Translations under genes and position numbers: made by a program
Notes under the pieces: model-generated
Seen by the model: only the letters and a program-made list of their open reading frames with translations
What the model was told of the DNA's origin: nothing
The model's database searches: none
NCBI RefSeq assembly: GCF_041821045.1
Contig: NZ_JBGUAW010000001.1
Location: 310,001-374,000 of the forward strand
DNA length: 64,000 bases
DNA from: Thiohalorhabdus sp. Cl-TMA
GTDB taxonomy: Bacteria > Pseudomonadota > Gammaproteobacteria > Thiohalorhabdales > Thiohalorhabdaceae
Direction: 5' to 3'
Shown here: piece by piece, positions 61,862-64,000 of the stretch
How the letters are laid out: the number at the start of each line of letters is the position of its first letter
Position numbering within the stretch: the stretch's first letter is position 1

Positions 61862-62791
61862 GTGACCCTGGCCGAGCTCAAGTACATTGTCGCCCTGGCC
61901 CGCCACCGGCACTTCGGCCGGGCCGCGGAGGCGGCCTTCGTCAGCCAGCCCACGCTGAGCGTGGCGGTGAAGAAGCTGGAGGATTCCCTCGGCGTCACGC
62001 TCTTCGAGCGCGGCACCCGGGAGGTTACGCCGACCCCCATCGGCGACCGCATCGTGGCCCGCGCCCAGCGGGTGCTGGAGGGGGTGGACGAGATCGCCGA
62101 CCTGGCGCGGGCGGCCCAGGATCCCCTGGCGGAGCCGCTCCGCATGGGTGCCATCTACACCGTGGGTCCCTATCTGCTGCCCCACCTGGTGCCGCGCATC
62201 CACGAGCAGGCCCCGGACATGCCGCTGGTGGTGGAGGAAGGCTACACGGAGGGGCTCACCGAGCGCCTCCGCAACGGCGAGCTAGATCTCCTATTCATCT
62301 CCCTGCCCTTCGAGGTGCCCGGCGTGGTGACCCGCGCCCTCTACGAGGAGCCGTTCAAGGTGGTGGTCCAGGCCGCCCATCCCTGGAGCCGGCGCGAGAC
62401 GGTGAACCGGGAGGAGCTGGGCGAGGAGACGGTGCTGCTGCTTGACGACGGTCACTGCTTCCGCGACCAGGTCCTGGCAAGCTGCCCGGAATGCCGTCCG
62501 GAGAAGGGGCAGCCGGAGGGCATGCGGCGGACCATCGAGAGCAGCTCCCTGGAGACCATCCGCTACATGGTGGCCAGCGGCCTCGGCGTCACGGTGATGC
62601 CCTGTACCGCGGTGGGGGGCGAGCTGTTCTCCCAGCGTCTGTTGGCCCAGAAGCGCTTCTCCTCCGGCGCGCCGACCCGCCAGGTGGCCCTGGCCTGGCG
62701 GGAAAGCTTTCCGCGGCCGGAGGCGGTGACCACCGTGGCCGAAGCCGTGCAGGGCTGCCCGCTGAGCTGCGTGCGATTTCTTGATAGCTAG
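61862..62791 (+). CDS. oxyR: Hydrogen peroxide-sensing regulator OxyR
   Basis: A 309-residue LysR-type regulator. The winged-helix start (VTLAELKYIVALARHRHFGRAAEAAFVSQPTLSVAVKKLE) is the OxyR standard. The redox-active pair is Cys199 (DDGHC) and Cys208 (LASC), at exactly the numbering of the Escherichia coli protein, so peroxide forms the disulfide switch. The GTG at 61862 is the conserved start. Its stop lies inside an OxyR operator that serves the downstream peroxiredoxin gene. Confidence 0.97.
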   Translation: MTLAELKYIVALARHRHFGRAAEAAFVSQPTLSVAVKKLEDSLGVTLFERGTREVTPTPIGDRIVARAQRVLEGVDEIADLARAAQDPLAEPLRMGAIYTVGPYLLPHLVPRIHEQAPDMPLVVEEGYTEGLTERLRNGELDLLFISLPFEVPGVVTRALYEEPFKVVVQAAHPWSRRETVNREELGEETVLLLDDGHCFRDQVLASCPECRPEKGQPEGMRRTIESSSLETIRYMVASGLGVTVMPCTAVGGELFSQRLLAQKRFSSGAPTRQVALAWRESFPRPEAVTTVAEAVQGCPLSCVRFLDS

Positions 62792-62820
62792 TAGCTATAG
62801 CTTTTATTGCATTAATTCAT
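62784..62820 (+). promoter_or_regulatory. OxyR operator overlapping the oxyR stop codon
   Basis: ATAGCTAGTAGCTAT (62784-62798) matches the OxyR half-operator ATAGnTnnnAnCTAT at every fixed base. After exactly seven bases a weaker second motif (ATTGCATTAATTCAT, 62806-62820) follows, giving the tetramer spacing. The oxyR TAG stop (62789-62791) is inside the first motif. The site would activate the peroxiredoxin-glutaredoxin gene. Confidence 0.85.
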
Positions 62821-62926
62821 TTTTGTAATCCCCGGCCCTTGGCTAGGATGATCCTTGCATTCGGGCCACGGCCCGATCCCCAAACGAGCCCGCAAGCGAA
62901 TCGCATAAGAAACGAGGTAAACGGAA

Positions 62927-63670
62927 ATGGCCGACAAGCGAGAAGGACAGCGTGTACCCCAGGTGACCTTCAAGACCCGGCAGCAGGGCGACTGGGTGGA
63001 TGTTTCCTCCAGCGAAGTCTTCGACGGCAAGACGGTGGTGGTCTTCGCCCTGCCCGGGGCGTTCACGCCCACCTGCTCGGGATCCCACGTGCCGCGCTTC
63101 AACGAGCTGGCCCCGTCGTTCCGGGCCAACGGCGTGGACGACATCGTATGCCTCTCGGTGAACGACGCCTTCGTCATGAACGCCTGGAAGGAAGACCAGG
63201 GCGCCGATGAGATCACCTTCCTCCCCGACGGCAACGGCGAGTTCACCCGGGGCATGGACATGATGGTGGACAAGGACGACCTCGGCTTCGGGCCGCGCTC
63301 CTGGCGCTATGCCATGGTGGTGCGCGACGGCGTGATCGAGAAGATGTTCGTGGAGCCGGACGTGCCCGGCGACCCCTACGAGGTCTCCGACGCCGACACG
63401 GTGCTCGACTACCTCAATCCCGAGGCCGAACGGCCCACCGTGGTGACCCTGTTCACCAAGCCGGGCTGCCCGTACTGCGCCCGGGCCAAGGCCGACCTCG
63501 AGAAGCACGGCGTGGACTACGAGGAGGTGGAGCTGAGCCGGGAGGTCACCATCCGCTCGGTGCGCGCCATCTGCGGGGCGGAGACCGTGCCCCAGGCCTT
63601 CGTGAGCGGCGAGCGCATCGGCGGCTCCGAGGCCATCGCCGAGTGGCTGGAGAAGCGGAAAGCCGCCTGA
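62927..63670 (+). CDS. Peroxiredoxin-glutaredoxin fusion
   Basis: A 247-residue hybrid enzyme. The N-terminal Prx5-type peroxiredoxin has the peroxidatic Cys50 in [14 protein letters not shown]. The C-terminal glutaredoxin has Cys181-Pro-Tyr-Cys184 in [12 protein letters not shown] and a [14 protein letters not shown] substrate-binding motif. The enzyme reduces hydrogen peroxide with glutathione. An AACGAGGTAAACGG site precedes the ATG. An OxyR operator lies upstream and an intrinsic terminator downstream, so it is a simple peroxide-response transcript. Confidence 0.97.
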   Translation: MADKREGQRVPQVTFKTRQQGDWVDVSSSEVFDGKTVVVFALPGAFTPTCSGSHVPRFNELAPSFRANGVDDIVCLSVNDAFVMNAWKEDQGADEITFLPDGNGEFTRGMDMMVDKDDLGFGPRSWRYAMVVRDGVIEKMFVEPDVPGDPYEVSDADTVLDYLNPEAERPTVVTLFTKPGCPYCARAKADLEKHGVDYEEVELSREVTIRSVRAICGAETVPQAFVSGERIGGSEAIAEWLEKRKAA

Positions 63671-63692
63671 GCGGCATCCGGCCCGGAAAGGA

Positions 63693-63720
63693 AGCCCCGG
63701 GGCAGGTCCCCGGGGCTTTT
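63693..63720 (+). terminator. Intrinsic terminator after the peroxiredoxin gene
   Basis: A 10-bp perfect stem (AGCCCCGGGG / CCCCGGGGCT, 63693-63717) with a CAGGT loop is followed by TTT, 22 bases after the stop codon. Confidence 0.9.
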
Positions 63721-63741
63721 CTCGTCTTGACCGCCGTCGGT

Positions 63742-64000
63742 CTAGGCGATGGAGCGGATGAGGCCCCCTTCCACGCGCAGCGGGGCACCGGAAGTCCCCG
63801 ATGCCTGGGGTGAGCAGGCGTAGACGATCATGCTCGCCACCTCCGCCACGTCCAGAGGTCGTCCGATCAGGCTGTCGGGCCGCTTCTCCCGCACGAATTC
63901 CCGGCCCACCTCCTCGACGCTCTCGCCCGTCTCGCCGGCCTGCCGCTCGAAAAACTCCCGCAGGCTCTCCGAAAGCGTCGGTCCCGGCAGCACGGAATTG
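63742..64000 (-). CDS. SDR family oxidoreductase (5' end beyond the window)
   Basis: Only the C-terminal 86 or so residues are visible, and the frame runs to the window edge. The segment NSVLPGPTLSESLREFFERQ and the closing EVASMIVYACSPQASGTSGAPLRVEGGLI follow the pattern of short-chain dehydrogenase tails, which shape the substrate lid and cofactor contact. The GTG at 63993 lies inside the NSVLPGPT motif and is not the start. The active-site region is off the window. It is convergent with the peroxiredoxin gene. Confidence 0.8.
   Translation of the reverse strand, partial: NSVLPGPTLSESLREFFERQAGETGESVEEVGREFVREKRPDSLIGRPLDVAEVASMIVYACSPQASGTSGAPLRVEGGLIRSIA

Noticed and set aside
1-64000. 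CRISPR arrays, rRNA or tRNA genes
   Set aside because: No regularly spaced repeats or cloverleaf-like sequences with the conserved T-loop were noticed in the gaps between genes.

Overview
The window is a 64 kb stretch of GC-rich (by eye about two thirds G+C) bacterial chromosome with dense, short-spaced genes and acidic proteins. A photoactive yellow protein (PYP) with both chromophore-biosynthesis enzymes, a Tat-exported high-potential iron-sulfur protein (HiPIP), and gammaproteobacterial OxyR, PutA and QueA/Tgt genes suggest a halophilic, sulfur-oxidising or phototroph-related gammaproteobacterium (Ectothiorhodospiraceae / Thiohalospira-like). The assignment is inferred from gene content, not from a marker gene.

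Layout. 1-4.7 kb: FIST sensor fragment, nucleoside deaminase, WbuC-type cupin, CPBP protease, alpha/beta hydrolase, atypical SDR. 4.8-8.9 kb: PYP cluster on the minus strand (pyp, p-coumarate ligase, tyrosine ammonia-lyase, then purU). 9.3-14.1 kb: tgt, queA, M18 aminopeptidase, conserved hypothetical. 14.5-22.3 kb: soluble PAS histidine kinase, PhoD-like phosphatase, small or exported proteins, and an encapsulin nanocompartment with its ferritin-like cargo. 22.3-32.6 kb: a phosphorothioation defence island of the SspABCD-SspE type with a divergent phosphorothioation-associated methyltransferase. The island is poorer in GC than the backbone, and sspE is strikingly AT-rich. 32.7-39.3 kb: RNB ribonuclease and a complete SiaA/B/C/D phospho-switch controlling a diguanylate cyclase, with siaA inverted and convergent to siaBCD. 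39.3-51.1 kb: palindromic repeats, PutA, a short MetE-like methyltransferase, a GrlR-like protein, SRPBCC and flavin reductase genes, an outer-membrane-type protein, a PAP2 phosphatase without a normal start codon, HiPIP, azoreductase, a PLP decarboxylase-like enzyme and a beta-hydroxyacid dehydrogenase. 51.3-54.5 kb: a membrane diguanylate cyclase, then a 65-residue PEP-CTERM-like protein behind a near-consensus sigma-54 promoter with two matching upstream sites, followed by a sterol desaturase-family gene. 54.7-61.7 kb: two tandem VIT/CCC1-like membrane proteins, a strong Fur box, a very large lipoprotein with a C-terminal calcium-binding-like tail and a TonB-dependent receptor. 61.9-63.7 kb: oxyR and a peroxiredoxin-glutaredoxin fusion separated by an OxyR operator that contains the oxyR stop codon. 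A truncated SDR gene ends the window.

The candidates I consider least described are the Fur-controlled lipoprotein/TonB-receptor pair (SusD/SusC-like in layout only), the sigma-54-driven PEP-CTERM-like mini-gene with its paired TGT-N11-ACA sites, the acyl-carrier-like N-terminus of the PYP-cluster ligase, and the tandem operator-like repeats ahead of pyp.
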